Source: Treponema sp. | GTDB lineage: Bacteria > Spirochaetota > Spirochaetia > Treponematales > Breznakiellaceae | Direction: 5' to 3' | Assembly (NCBI GenBank): GCA_031275515.1 | Contig: JAISOQ010000239.1 | Span: forward strand, 1-5,975 | DNA length: 5,975 nt | In this document: piece after piece, positions 5,965 through 5,975 of the stretch | Layout of the letters: each line of letters starts with the position of its first letter | How positions within the stretch are numbered: position 1 is the first letter of the stretch | The notes under the pieces: model-generated | What the model saw: the letters and a program-made list of their open reading frames with translations, nothing else | The model's database searches: none | Told to the model about the DNA's origin: nothing | Translations under genes and position numbers: made by a program

Positions 5965-5975
5965 GATGCTGAGTA

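Larger units (their letters stand above)
5614..5975. other. 3' intergenic tail without a convincing protein gene
   Basis: These 362 bases follow the last dehydrogenase codon. They contain a large inverted repeat with an embedded ribosome-binding site and mini-ORF, a hairpin at 5766-5788, a palindrome at 5903-5922 and a TTGACA hexamer at 5959-5964. The last 60 bases are strongly AT-rich, as is common upstream of promoters. I find no tRNA-like fold and no recognisable transposase. No classical intrinsic terminator (GC-rich hairpin directly followed by a T-run) is evident for the operon. Confidence 0.6.

Noticed and set aside
1..5975. CRISPR array, tRNA, rRNA or complete insertion sequence
   Set aside because: No regularly spaced repeats of suitable length, no tRNA-like or rRNA-like sequence and no transposase-like frame were seen on either strand.

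Overview
The window holds four same-strand genes that read as one catabolic operon, followed by about 360 bases without a convincing gene. The DNA is GC-rich in the genes and clearly more AT-rich in the gene junctions and the 3' tail. The gene set (PHP protein, SDR with an extra N-terminal region, FGGY kinase, sorbose-phosphate-reductase-like zinc dehydrogenase) and the Shine-Dalgarno sites (GGAG-type) suggest an anaerobic, sugar-using bacterium. A treponeme-like spirochaete is my first guess, but no marker gene is present to prove it.

Layout: positions 1-1358 encode the 3' part of a PHP-domain protein whose start lies upstream of the window. Its last codons lie inside a long, nearly perfect palindrome (1319-1347). 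After 11 bases comes a 435-residue SDR oxidoreductase (1370-2677). After a 72-base gap containing a tandem 15-bp repeat comes a 508-residue FGGY sugar kinase (2750-4276). After a 44-base gap comes a 430-residue zinc-dependent dehydrogenase (4321-5613). The tail (5614-5975) holds a large inverted repeat (5647-5733) that engulfs a strong ribosome-binding site and ATG, two smaller palindromes, and a TTGACA hexamer at the very end that could be the -35 box of the next transcription unit.

How the genes may work together (inference): the zinc enzyme most resembles L-sorbose-1-phosphate reductase (SorE type) and the SDR resembles sorbitol-6-phosphate dehydrogenase (SorD/SrlD type). In the known enterobacterial sorbose pathway, PTS import makes L-sorbose 1-phosphate, SorE reduces it to D-glucitol 6-phosphate, and SorD oxidises that to fructose 6-phosphate. 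Here an FGGY kinase sits between the two oxidoreductases, so the cluster may run the same chemistry on a ketose that enters unphosphorylated, replacing the PTS step. No transporter, regulator or PTS gene is visible in the window, and substrate identity cannot be read from sequence alone. The PHP protein's role in the pathway is unknown.
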